Source: Epiperipatus broadwayi
Lineage: Eukaryota; Onychophora; Udeonychophora; Euonychophora; Peripatidae
Direction of reading: 5' to 3'
DNA length: 64,000 bases
Assembly: GCA_028023455.1 (NCBI GenBank)
Contig: JAQFVV010012400.1
Span: 16,361,490 to 16,425,489 of the forward strand
Part shown: piece after piece, positions 11,060 through 21,313 of the stretch
How the letters are laid out: every line of letters starts with the position of its first letter
Position numbering within the stretch: the first letter of the stretch is position 1
The notes under the pieces: generated by a model
Told to the model about the DNA's origin: nothing
What the model saw: only the letters and a program-made list of their open reading frames with translations
Database searches by the model: none
Translations under genes and position numbers: made by a program

Positions 11060-12553
11060 CATATACTATGGTGAGAGGAAAGCAATTAAATCTCTCAAAG
11101 TAGATAAATTTAATTTATTTCCCCTGCTGACCAAGGCAATGCAACAATTGTAATGGATACAACTGATTATAATAACAAAATACAAGAACTCCTCACTGAG
11201 CCAAATTAGAAATGTGGGCAAAAAATCTGATATAGAGTATGGAAACAAAGTTATAAGAATTACTCAGAAAGCATCGCAGGTACTTCACTGATTCAGAAAA
11301 AAGTAAAATGACATCATATTTCAGCAAAATTCCATATCTTTATGGTCTACCTAAAATCCATAAGGACCATGTTCCATTAAGACCTATTGTTAGTTCTAGA
11401 GATTCACCTTTCCAAAATTCGGCAAGATTTCTTCTCAAAGTTCTGTCCTTTGGATACAAGACCCAGTCCTTTGTCAGGGATTCTAGACTTTGTAAAATTA
11501 ATCAAGAATGTGAAAATTGAAAGAACTGACTTACTGGTAAGTTTTGATGTGGAAAGTTTATTCACAAATGTACCATGTGAAGAAGCATTGTCTATTGTAA
11601 GGAAAAGATTAAATAGTGATAATAGTTTACAAACCAGAACAGCTCTTCCTATTGATAGTATAATGGAACTATTAACATTCTACATAAAAACACCCTACTT
11701 TTAATAGAACACAGAATTCTTCCAACAAAATCAAGGAATGGCTATAGGCTCACCATTGTTTTCCCTGATTAGTAATATTTACATGAAAGAACTTGAAACC
11801 TTAGCCATAAAAACTACTACATATCCACCTAAAGTTTGGCTTCGCTATGTAAATGATACATTTGTTGTATGGCCACATGCACATCAACAATATATCCTAT
11901 TCAAGTAAATTCACAATAGAATCAGAACAAAAACAAAAATTGGCATTCTTAGATGTTCTTGTGACAAGACTCCCTCACGGCAAAATCAAAACTACAGTTT
12001 ACTGAAAACCTACACATACAGGAAAATACTTAGCTTATATATCCAATCACACCAGAAACACAAAACATGGAGTTATACTATCACTATAGAACAGAGCAAA
12101 AAAAGTTTGTTCAGAATCCAGTGATTTGGAAAAAAAAAAGATCTAACTAACTTATGAAAAATGGTTACCCATCAGCTATGTTAAATAGACAACAAAAAGA
12201 ACCATCAAGAGAAAAAACAATTATTGGTACTGTAGTAAACCCATACATTCCAAAAATAGCAGACAAATTAAGAAAAATCTGCAATCAGTATAACAACAGA
12301 ACAGCTTTCCAGAGCCATACCACATAAGGAATTTTAACATTTACAAAGCCTAAACTTGAAATGCTGAAAAAAACTGCATCTATGGAATACCATGTGAATG
12401 TGGAAAAACATATACTGGTGAGACCAATCATTCCATTGAAAAGTGCTTGCAAGAACAAACTGATGACTAGAAGAGAGAAAACAGATGTGCCTAAGGTCGC
12501 AAACCATGTATGTGTCAATAAACATATGTTCAATTGGAAAACACAAAAATAAT
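11060..12553 (+). pseudogene. PLE reverse transcriptase + GIY-YIG endonuclease, broken
   Basis: The protein would copy element RNA from a nicked target and make the nick with its C-terminal GIY-YIG nuclease. Visible blocks in order: NATIVMDTTDYNNKIQELL (about 11132-11188); PKIHKDHVPLRPIVSS (about 11352-11400), the hallmark PLE motif; LVSFDVESLFTNVP (about 11535-11576), carrying the motif-A Asp; a stop TAA at 11702-11704; GMAIGSP (about 11734); RYVNDTFVVW (from 11843), where the usual YVDD is YVND, so one catalytic Asp is lost; and the GIY-YIG region CECGKTYTGETN (about 12390-12430) then EKCLQEQ. Later frames break repeatedly. Family identity is firm. It is inactive both by stops and by the D-to-N change. 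Confidence 0.9.
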
Positions 12554-12737
12554 GTATTGAGAAGAAAATTTAAAAAATCTGCTCACATGATAATGGCAAA
12601 AAATTCCATAAGACAACTTAGTGTGACTATACATAATGTATGGAAACCACAAATCAACTTTGCTCTTAGGAAAAAGTGGAAAAATCAGGAGGAACCTCAT
12701 AGATAAGTATATGAAATTTCTACTGACTGTCACCTTT

Positions 12738-12826
12738 GGCAGGATGGCTCAGTTGGATAGTGTTATCTTAAAATTCAATACTCAAGAATCTAAGAATCCA
12801 GGTTTGAATCCTATGCTAATACTGTC
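12738..12826 (+). other. tRNA-like block inside PLE 3' region
   Basis: Box A TGGCTCAGTTGG (12745-12756) matches the pol III consensus perfectly. Box B GGTTTGAATCC (12801-12811) is one base from the tRNA consensus. The same block occurs in the copy at 10167-10257 and, more decayed, on the minus strand at about 9112-9190. It lies after the GIY-YIG coding end and before the terminal tail. The clover-leaf is incomplete, so this is not annotated as a tRNA gene. Confidence 0.65.
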
Positions 12827-12838
12827 ACCGGTAAGGCC

Positions 12839-12890
12839 AGCAACACCTGCAAAAGAGGGGAGAACAACACCTCTCGAAATGTTGTGCATA
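12839..12890 (+). other. Hammerhead-ribozyme-like core (uncertain)
   Basis: Across the three PLE copies, the pattern CTGAAGA, then a short stem (AGG/CCT), then GAAA recurs between complementary arms CAACA and TGTTG. This copy reads CTGCAAA and CTCTCGAAA with stem AGAGG/CCTCT. CTGANGA plus GAAA around helix II are the invariant hammerhead boxes, and hammerheads are known from PLE terminal repeats. A third helix with a UH cleavage site is not evident here, so function is doubtful. Confidence 0.35.
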
Positions 12891-13052
12891 TACTAATCTG
12901 TTTGATGTGCTATTACTAACAGTTGAATGTATTTGGAATACTTAAATAAAGTTAAATTTTTCTAAAGACATTCAATACTCACATTAGATGATGGAAACAA
13001 TCCAATATAAAAATACAACTAAAACATCATCATCACAAATCTTCAGGAAAAC

Positions 13053-14160
13053 ATTAATATTAGTTTATTTATTATTGTTGCTTAATAAAAAATATTTGTT
13101 TATCTTTAATATTATAGATATTGATTCAGGTTAACTTAAAAAATTTGTAATAAAAACATAAAAGTCATCCACAGTTTTTACTTTTTTTGAATTATTTAAC
13201 AATTATAAAGAGTCCTATCAACAAGACATTTATCAGCAACTGATGCTAGGCAGAGTTCTAATGAAAAGCTCTAACATCTTCACACATAAGTAGATATATT
13301 TAAAATGAGAATTTTTAAAGCTACATTTACTGTGACTCTCTATGAATGTGATAGTTAGGCAATGAAGAAGAGTAAAAGTGTTGATGCTTTTGAACTATCA
13401 CCCTTGTGAAATACTTTTGAAGAATTTGAAAAACCAAAAAATATTACTGATTGTTTAGTAATCCTTTTGAAGAAACACTTTAGATATGATCATTAAGAAA
13501 TAATGTCAGTTTTATGGTACTCAATTTATTTTTCATTCAAATAAAATAATGAATATACTTGCCAAGTGCTGAAAAGGACAAGATCAATACAAATAAATTA
13601 ATTTCTTTTATCCATTCTTCCAACATCCCCATCTCTCATCAAAACATATTTATAATTAGAAAATTTAATTATTATTTTCATTAATTAAAATATGTAGTAT
13701 GTATTTATTGTAGTAAAAAGATTTTAATACATGTTTGTGAAATATATATATACACACACAATAAAATAGGTTAGTGGTTATTAATTGAACTGAAGTTTAT
13801 TCTTAAAAAAAAAAAAAGTTTATTTTCTAAATTTATAAAAATTCATATTTTTTAAAAAATTTTTTTTTTGATTATTGATACAAAATTATTTGAGGTCATG
13901 AAAATTAATGCTGGCCCACAACAAAGATTTGGTTTAGCTTCATAAGTCTTGCAGACTTTTGGTCTTGGTTATCAGAGTTCATCTTTGTTTGTTACCTCCT
14001 TACATAATAAAGTGCTTATGTTAAATATTAATTGAAAAGGTTAAATTTTTTACACAAATGTCACGTGCACTCTGTTGCCAAAAAAAAAAAAATCAATGGA
14101 ACAATGAAAATAATTCTTTGACCAATTGAGAAGACATGTTCATCAGCAAGGTGGCAACCT
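13053..14160. other. Non-coding A+T-rich stretch
   Basis: Homopolymer runs and a short TA/CA microsatellite near 13745-13760. No gene or element boundary is recognisable. Confidence 0.45.
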
Positions 14161-14164
14161 ACCT

Positions 14165-14540
14165 AATATAACTTATTGATTAATAAATTGCTTTGAAACA
14201 TCATCATCATAATATATTATAAATTAATTATATTACAATTATTTACTTAATATACAATTCCACAGCACTGCAGACTATGTATATATAGACTGCACATAAA
14301 TTACACAATCAATATAAATAAAAATAACCATTAATACCATTTCCGTTCAATATATAAGGCTTAAAATAGCCGATGTTATATTTATTAATCAATAAATTTC
14401 TCTGATATGCCATCACCATCATCAAGATAACAATAACAACACTAATAATGTATTATTTATTTAATGTACAATTGCACAACACTACAGGCCACTTATAGAG
14501 ATTGCATAGAGATTATATAAAAAATATCAATAAAATTAAG
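14165..14540. repeat. Diverged direct repeat, two units of about 170-200 bp
   Basis: Unit 1 (about 14175-14320) and unit 2 (about 14378-14530) share the order TTATTGATTAATAAAT, CATCATCATCA, TTACTTAATATACAATT, CACAGCACTGCAG, ATTACACAATCAATATAAAT, with many substitutions. Neither unit is coding. It may be an old SINE- or satellite-like sequence; the element type is unknown. Confidence 0.5.
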
Positions 14541-17246
14541 AAAAAATATATACATAAATAGTATAATTAAAATTATAAAAAGAGTATATAAACAGTAACA
14601 ATAAAATTATGAAGAAAAATACTTAAATAGTATAATTAAAATTATATAAAAAAAAAACAACAACAATAATTATCAGAGGGAATACAAAAAGAAATATTTT
14701 GTCATAATCTAAATAAGAGAAACATTATTATAGTTTATCATTCAGACTGAAATGATTAGCATTGGAAAACTGTCTGAGTAATAGATTTTAATATTAAAAA
14801 GAGTCGAAGCCCTGGTTTTAAATTTTGTAGAATTAAATGAAATATTTCTTAGCTATAATTTTATATAAAAATTTTAAATCTCAAACTTTTTCTTCAAAGA
14901 AAAAAGTACCATGCTATCTTTGCTTAACCTGAATGTATCTATAAAATTCATCCACTAATGATTGGATTTTAATAATATCTGTTTGAAATAAAGGATTCCA
15001 ACAACAGATCCATATTCAACAATAGAAAAGAGAAATGAATTGAATATTTTTTTTTTTTGTTTTGACTGTTAAATAATTTGCTATACCTAAAAAACATTCT
15101 CATAATTTGGACAACTATTTGTTCAACATATACAGGAAAAGATTTTTTGAAAAGTATATTTAATTTTATGGGTTTTCAACATATTAGGATATTAAGATTT
15201 CCTAGAATATGATACAAAATGTATTGATATCAATCATTTTATTGATATTACATCATGCAATAACATTGTTGACATCAGTTTGGAGAAAATGACTATTTTT
15301 CATTAAGATTACCCATTTGAAAATCTTGCAATAATCAGCATAGCATAATAAAAATGAAAATATAAGACAATATCACATAAATATTAAATTGTAAAGAAGG
15401 AAAGATGTTGCTCTGTGGGATACATTATAATGAAAATTTATTATTATATTTAATAAATACTTTTCTATACTTAATAAATGAATTAAACCATTTAATAAGC
15501 TCTATAGTTAAGTATAATCTGTAAAGTATTTAGAATAACTTCCAATCTTTGCCTATCTTCTATAATACAAACAAAATGATCAAAAACAGTAAGAAGATTA
15601 GTGAGCAGTTTGACAAAAAAGGAAAAAAAAACATGTTGAACAGGAATAAAATAATTATTTATACCCTCAAAAATTTGCCATTAAAACCCATATAGATCTG
15701 AAATTATTTATAAAGTCCTTAGAATAGTTTGTATGAATTAGAATAACCTTAAAACATTTGAAAAATTCAGGAAAAGTATAACTATTTGTAGAGTATTTCA
15801 GTACATAATATATATAAAAAAAGTTTTCCAATATACTTGGCATAATCCATATAAATAAGAGGGTATATTGTCTAGTCAGTGCAATCATGACTAGGTTTAG
15901 CTAAAAATACAATGAGTCATGATTATATATCAGAATTTTTAGGCAAATGAGCAAAATATGAAGAATTACAAATATTTTGAGCTTTATTTTTACCAATTCC
16001 AGAATCTTTAATAAAAAATTAAAACTCTCTAGGATTAATGGAGAAATTAATTTCTATATCCTTTACATGATTTAGAAAATATTTCTTGATTTGCCAGTCT
16101 TCTACATGATGATGATGATAATCTTTTTATTTATAAATAAACAGTTCAAAAAAAAAAAGAGGCCACAAGAATTTACAGAATTAGTACATATCAGTATAAC
16201 AAAATCACATTAATATATAAAATAATACATATTTATGTTAATAATAGCAATGCAATATTGTTTTTATTTTGTCTTTAATCTGTTTGTAATTTGCAAAATA
16301 TTTTAACTTCTCAAAAAAAATTATTATATTCTTAGTTGCAATTTATGCAAAGATAAATTAATAGACTATTTAAGATAGATAAATAAAATAATTCATAACA
16401 TCTAGAATTAAAAGTTGGAATGCTAAATGAGATTTATGTGATTTAAAAATGACATGTCTGTTACTAATCTTTTATTATTGACACTCTTCGTCCTCTTTAT
16501 ATAAAATTTAACTTTAAAGATATATTTATTCTAAAGAAGTAGTAATAGTCATAGTTGTTGTTGTAATAGTAGTAGAAACAGCAGCAATAGTAAAAATAGT
16601 AATAATTGAACATTCAGTTATTTGGAAGATCATAGTCATGTTTGAGCAACAGAAGTGACAGGCTGAATTTTGATCAGAAATGTAATTATTATTTTTAAGT
16701 CATTGCAATGCCAAATTCTTTAGAACAGTGGTAGGATGGTTGTCTAGGGAGCTAACAGTTCTTGAAATGAAACTGAACTTGTCACTTCTGATATTCAAAA
16801 ATGACATGACATCCTGAATAATTAACTATTTAATTACTTATTTGCTGGTTAATTATCATAGCATACAGCTTGTAAACAATTCCTTTGTATTAATTAACCA
16901 TACATCTATTCATTCTCTGCATGTTTTTAAGTATTCTCTCACTCACTATACACACACACAAATATATATCTTCTATGTTTTCTGGATTTTATCAATGCAT
17001 TACTCAACTCAATTCCACATTGCAGCTATTCATCAGCGCACATGCATCCTGCAAAAAAAAAAACCAACAACTTGCTCTTCAGATGATCTCAAGTACTTAA
17101 AACTCCATACCCATGTTGACACTTCATACATTTCATTATATCACTCTCATGCAAAGTAAATACTTGGTTCAAACTATTTTTAATAAAAGGAAGAATTAAC
17201 AATCATAGCATTACATATACATATTAAATTTTTGCTTAAGCCAATA
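14541..17246. other. Non-coding A+T-rich stretch
   Basis: No gene identified. A trinucleotide-rich patch of AGT/AAT/TTG units lies at about 16537-16610, and scattered ATG repeats occur near 16108-16120. Open frames of 73 and 105 codons (15667-15888 minus, 16842-17159 plus) show no recognisable domain and look like chance frames. Confidence 0.45.
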
Positions 17247-17560
17247 CATCCTTCTCTCCAGCTCTCTAGTACATGATATCCATCTACTAGTGCAGAAGAG
17301 TTGAAAGGTGGAGAAGATTGAAGCTTGTTCATTAAAGTTTGAAGATATGCTATCTTAATATAAACTGAGCACTGACATATATTGTGTGGGAGATGATGAT
17401 CTGGACCAACTGATGTGCTGGTTAAGCATGAAATGTTGGATATCATTTATCTTTTTCACATGTATGTGGTTATGTGTTTCGACTGTATAAGATGGATTGG
17501 CTAGCTGTAGGGAGATTAAAAATCTAAGTTCAAGTCTCTTCCCTTCTAATTATATTGTTT
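17247..17560 (+). repeat. SINE-like dispersed repeat, family S1 (longest copy)
   Basis: This copy carries the fullest S1 body: CTCTCCAGCTCTCTAGTACA; CCATCTACTAGTGCAGAAG; AAGATATGCTATCTTAATAT; GATCTGGACCAACTGATGTG; CTGGTTAAGCATGAAATG; ATCATTTATCTTTTTCACAT; and a final box-B-like AAGTTCAAGTCTCTTCC. The start resembles the segment that follows the tRNA-like head at 17668, which ties the two together. There are no open frames. The tRNA head itself is missing or decayed here. Confidence 0.7.
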
Positions 17561-17599
17561 AGTATAGACCATATATTTGAATATTATTATACGTATATG

Positions 17600-17760
17600 A
17601 ATTTAGTGATGTAATGGTTAGATCATCTGACTAGTGTGCATACATTCTGGAGTTTTTGATCAAAAGAGCACATCCTTTCCAGCAACTCTAGCACATAGTA
17701 GCCATCTATTAGCACAAAAATTTCATACTACCATTTGTCCTATGTTAGCATATTACTGCT
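17600..17760 (+). repeat. tRNA-derived SINE fragment, head plus start of body
   Basis: Box A-like TGTAATGGTTAG is at 17610-17621 and box B-like GGAGTTTTTGATC at 17649-17661, spaced as in a tRNA. A body start (CCTTTCCAGCAACTCTAGCA, then CCATCTATTAGCAC) matches the beginning of the S1 body at 17247. This is the clearest link between a tRNA-like promoter and the S1 family. It is truncated at the 3' side. Confidence 0.65.
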
Positions 17761-17837
17761 ATTCGGGAGGTATTAAACATGAATTTTCACACACATATTG
17801 ATAGCTTAATAATTTTCATTACACTATATGTATAAGA

Positions 17838-17893
17838 ATTTAATGATGTAATGGTTAGATCATTTGGTAATCACATATTTTGGAGGTTTTTTT
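17838..17893 (+). repeat. tRNA-like SINE head fragment
   Basis: This is a second copy of the head: AATTTAATGATGTAATGGTT then AGATCATTTG and TTTTGGAGG, followed by a T run. Only the first ~55 bases remain, ending in poly(T), which could act as a pol III stop. Confidence 0.55.
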
Positions 17894-18252
17894 TTTTTTT
17901 ATGGCATTAGGATTTCTAAGCAAGATTGTAAAAAAATGTCACAATACCAATTCAACTAGTCATTCAATAATTGATTAATAAATGGTTATCTATCTAACAG
18001 AACGATAAAATAAAAAAACAACAACAGGCAATTGGATAATTTGGTAAGAATATTTTTGTGTTATAATATTCATTACACTGTTCTTATGCGAGGTAACTAG
18101 TGATTGGCTATATATATATATACTGAACAACGATAAAGATATGTATAAGAGAATGTGATCTGATATTCAGCACAAAGATCTTGGGATCATACATATTTTC
18201 CACATGGTCACATGTTAATATTACATTTTTCCATAGGGAACAAAAAGAGGAT
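17894..18252. other. Non-coding A+T-rich spacer
   Basis: A (TA)n run lies near 18111-18122. Nothing else is recognisable. Confidence 0.4.
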
Positions 18253-18343
18253 AGAATCCATTCCCATCTCGCTTGAGAATGGTGCATTAAAAATTACACT
18301 ACAGAAATATTATTCATTAAATGGATAATCTCTAGTCTAATGG
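18253..18343 (+). repeat. Fragment of inverted-repeat family M1
   Basis: GAATCCATTCCCATCTCGCT then GCTTGAGAATGG, ATTACACTACAGAAATATTA and GATAATCTCTAGTCTAATGG match the right arm of the fuller element at 57531-57819. Only one arm is present. It is non-coding. Confidence 0.7.
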
Positions 18344-20435
18344 ATGATTAATAAAAATTAATAATACATCTGTTCTTTTTAAACTAATTATGGGAAAGCT
18401 TTTGCAATAAGTTTGTTTGACTTTTTACTTACATATATACAAACACAAACACATTACTTGAATATGCAGTTTGATACATATATATAAAAAATATAATTTA
18501 ACTGAAGAATTTATCTCTTTTCGTTTTCTCTTCTTTATACATGCAAATATATATAAAGATAGGATATAGACAAAAATACATAATTTTTAGGTGTGCTTTC
18601 TCTTAATACTATGCACTAACATTCATGTATACTCTGTATACATTTTTCCGTACAAATATTTTGCTTTCTACATGCTTTGATTATAATTTTAATATTTCTA
18701 AAAGTAAGATTTTCAATACTTTTTAATGCTATTGAGTTACTAATGTTGTTCTTCAGACATATGTGTAAGTGTGCATTTCCATGTTTGTGCATATGTTTTT
18801 ATAAAAGAAATCACAATACAATTTTTACAAAATATCTTAAGGAGTTTAAAGAATTTCTTATCCCCTCTTTTTTTCAAACAGTCTTTATTTTACAATGTTT
18901 ACCCAACATATATATAGTAGAATGATGTCATTAAAAGTTTGATAAATAAAATCATCAGAAACCTTTTCATGTCTATAAACCCATAGCCTTAGAAAAAATA
19001 GTCACACACACACCCCAAACTCATTCCACTTTTTTTTTTTTAGCTGATCTGCAGACTTTCATTACATTTAATGACCATTTTGCGTGAGATGTTAGAATTT
19101 TTTAATTGAGAATAGCATGTTAGGTTTTGTATTTCACTAGAAATGAATTTTCTCTCTCAAAAACCTCATATGAAGGTTAAGGAATATTAGCTTTTTGTGT
19201 GTGTTTGTTTTAAAGCAGGCTAAAATCATGATTAAACTCAATTTAAATAAATATTTACAACGAAATGAAAACTAATAACAATTATTATAAATAGAAATTA
19301 GAGCTTCAGAACTGAGGTGATTGTATTACTAAATATGCCATAAATGTGCTGAATGCTATGTGCATTATTTGGCCCATATTTAACAATTATAAGTCAGATA
19401 TATATAATTGTTTGTAAGACTATTCTTTATAGCAATATATAGGCATATATAAGTGGATAAGACAAGGCTATATCACTGAGAGAGTAGGTATAACAAATAG
19501 ATAAAATATAACAATGTATTGGCAAAATATTTTATGGTGAATTTGGGCACAGTTTTCATCAGTGAATAAATACTATTTACATTACAAAAAATCTTGAAGT
19601 CAATCTTAAAAGATGCAATAGTGGCTGTGTTCATAGGAGGATATAGATAAAAATAGAATACAATGCTACTATAATAAGAAAAAAATGTTTTTTGTTTTTT
19701 TTTTTAAAGAAAGAAAAAATTCCTACAGAAGTTAAAAGACATCTTAAGATATTAAATCAAAAGATTTAAAATCAGCGTTCAATATATGTGACTGTATTTG
19801 TGGTTTACAAAACTCATCTTTACCTTTCATTTTTTACCTTTTGTGATGGTCTTAATCTTATATGAGTGGCTGTCCATAATATTTAATATAAGTTTTAAAA
19901 AGCATAGAAATATGCTTATAGTCACATTGCTAGTCCAACAAAAATCAAAGAAAACTAATTATCCAATAAAAATCATAAAAATATGCTTATAGCCACATTG
20001 CAATAAAAATTGGGCTGAAGATAAAAGTCTCAAAGATCACCTAATTTCATTAAAATTTTTATTAATTATTTATCATGTAAAGCAAATTAATAACATCAAT
20101 ATGACTTTCTTCATTGCAAAATCACTACTTAATTATTTGTTATCTATTTTGTAAGTCTCCTTATGCTAAACAGGAAACATGGCAAAATCTTAATTAAGAC
20201 TGTTTTGATCAACTGAATTTCTTGTGCAATCTTTTATTTATTAAAAGATCTTTCAACAATTTCTACATTATCTAAAGTGTAAAAAAAAAAAACCCCCCAG
20301 AAAAATAGTAAACAATAATTCTGAAAATTATTTATTTATTTTTTTTGTTAAGAATTTCTTTCCATAATAAAATCACTTAAATTAATTGTTTATCAAATTA
20401 TTCTGAGAAAAGATTTGAATATTTATCTCTAATGG
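18344..20435. other. Non-coding A+T-rich stretch
   Basis: No gene identified. A 23-base motif beginning AATATGCTTATAG is repeated in direct orientation at about 19909 and 19977 (about 68 bp apart). Poly(A)/poly(T) runs are common. Open frames of up to 82 codons have no recognisable similarity. Confidence 0.45.
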
Positions 20436-20623
20436 TCTTTAGCCAGGGCCGGCGCTGGGTACTAGGCGCCCGCATGCAAATTTGATTTTGGCGCCCCTGT
20501 CAATATGTATGTTTACTAAGGTGACCCGACCGTGTCCCGTGGCGTTTTAAAAAAGTCATGATTTTTAGAAAGAATGCACGATGTAATGCTATTTTTGATA
20601 TCAAAAATAGCATAAAATTGATT

Positions 20624-20680
20624 GTTAAATTATATATTATTTCATACAAACGGTTTGTATGAAATAATATATAATTTAAC
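20624..20680. repeat. Perfect palindrome, 28-bp arms
   Basis: The left arm (20624-20651, starting GTTAAATTATATATTATTTC) and right arm (20653-20680) are exact reverse complements around one central G. It lies inside the nested hAT-like element and is not coding. As DNA it could extrude a cruciform; as RNA it would form an uninterrupted hairpin. Confidence 0.95.
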
Positions 20681-20685
20681 ACGGC

Positions 20686-20962
20686 AAATTTAGATGTTAG
20701 AAAAATTTGCAGAAATTTTAAAAATAATGTGTTTGTTAAAAATAGACAGAGTGATTCAAATATATATATATAATAAATTAAAAAAAAATAATGTTTGAGA
20801 TTAAAATATTTAAATGTTTAAAATAATTTTCGAAAAACATTTACATATTTTAATCTCAAATATTTTTTTTTTTTTAAATTTCATATTTATTATTTGCGTC
20901 ACTGTCTGTTTTTAACAAACCCATTATTTTTAAAATTTTTCTAACCTCTAAATTTATGCAAA
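20686..20962. repeat. Large imperfect hairpin inside the nested element
   Basis: The left arm (about 20686-20826) and right arm (about 20838-20962) are diverged reverse complements. Matching blocks include AATTTAGATGTTAGAAAAAT with the mirror of ATTTTTCTAACCTCTAAATT, TTTGTTAAAAATAGACAG with the mirror of CTGTCTGTTTTTAACAAA, and GAGATTAAAATATTTAAATG with the mirror of CATTTACATATTTTAATCTC. It forms most of the nested element's interior. Confidence 0.85.
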
Positions 20963-21313
20963 TATTAGCAAATTTAATAATAAATTTACAATTTATAAAT
21001 GAAATAATTTTAAAAAAAGATAATATTACAAACATACATATTTAATTTATTATTATTAATGTACGCTATATCTATATAAACGCTCCATATAAACCAAATT
21101 TTTAATCAGCCCCCCCCCCCGGTCAATGGTGTCCCGTTTTACCAATGTTAAAATCTGGTCACTTTAATGTATACCACCTACATGTTATAAATATTAGTGT
21201 ACAAAATCTTTCTAAGGGAAACAAACAAGGCAATGTAAATAAATAATTTTTAATATTAAAAAAAAAAGAAAATACAGTTAAAAAAAGTAAATGCATTACA
21301 AAACATGTTATAA

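Larger units (their letters stand above)
10963..13052 (+). mobile_element. Penelope-like element, longest copy
   Basis: This is the fullest PLE in the window, about 2.1 kb. It comprises a 5' leader, a broken reverse transcriptase/GIY-YIG reading frame (about 11060-12553), a tRNA-like block (12738-12826), a hammerhead-like core (12839-12890) and a terminal tail. The tail ends near CAAATCTTCAGGAAAAC, a terminus shared with the minus copy at 8890. The opposite-strand fragment at 10905-10962 marks its left boundary. Several stops and frameshifts show it is inactive. No clear target duplication was found. Confidence 0.88.
20517..21166. mobile_element. Non-autonomous hAT-like element nested in the larger hAT
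   Basis: Inverted termini TAAGGTGACC (20517-20526) and GGTCACTTTA (21157-21166) enclose 650 bp, with GTGTCCCG repeated inward in inverted orientation on both sides. Flanks are ATGTTTAC (20509-20516) and ATGTATAC (21167-21174), an 8-bp target duplication with one mismatch. There is no coding sequence. The interior is dominated by a perfect 28-bp-arm palindrome (20624-20680) and a larger hairpin (20686-20962), plus a C10 run at 21111-21120. Confidence 0.85.

Noticed and set aside
12285-12546. Open frames on the minus strand across the PLE
   Set aside because: They are antisense shadows of the GIY-YIG region, whose plus-strand reading carries the family motifs.
12738-12826. Functional tRNA gene
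   Set aside because: Acceptor and T stems do not pair and the anticodon arm is not credible. Multiple copies within a retroelement favour a tRNA-like module.
16842-17159. 105-codon open frame, plus strand
   Set aside because: Composition-driven (His, Ser, Tyr, Ile) and without any recognisable domain, start context or neighbours. It looks like a chance frame in A+T-rich DNA.
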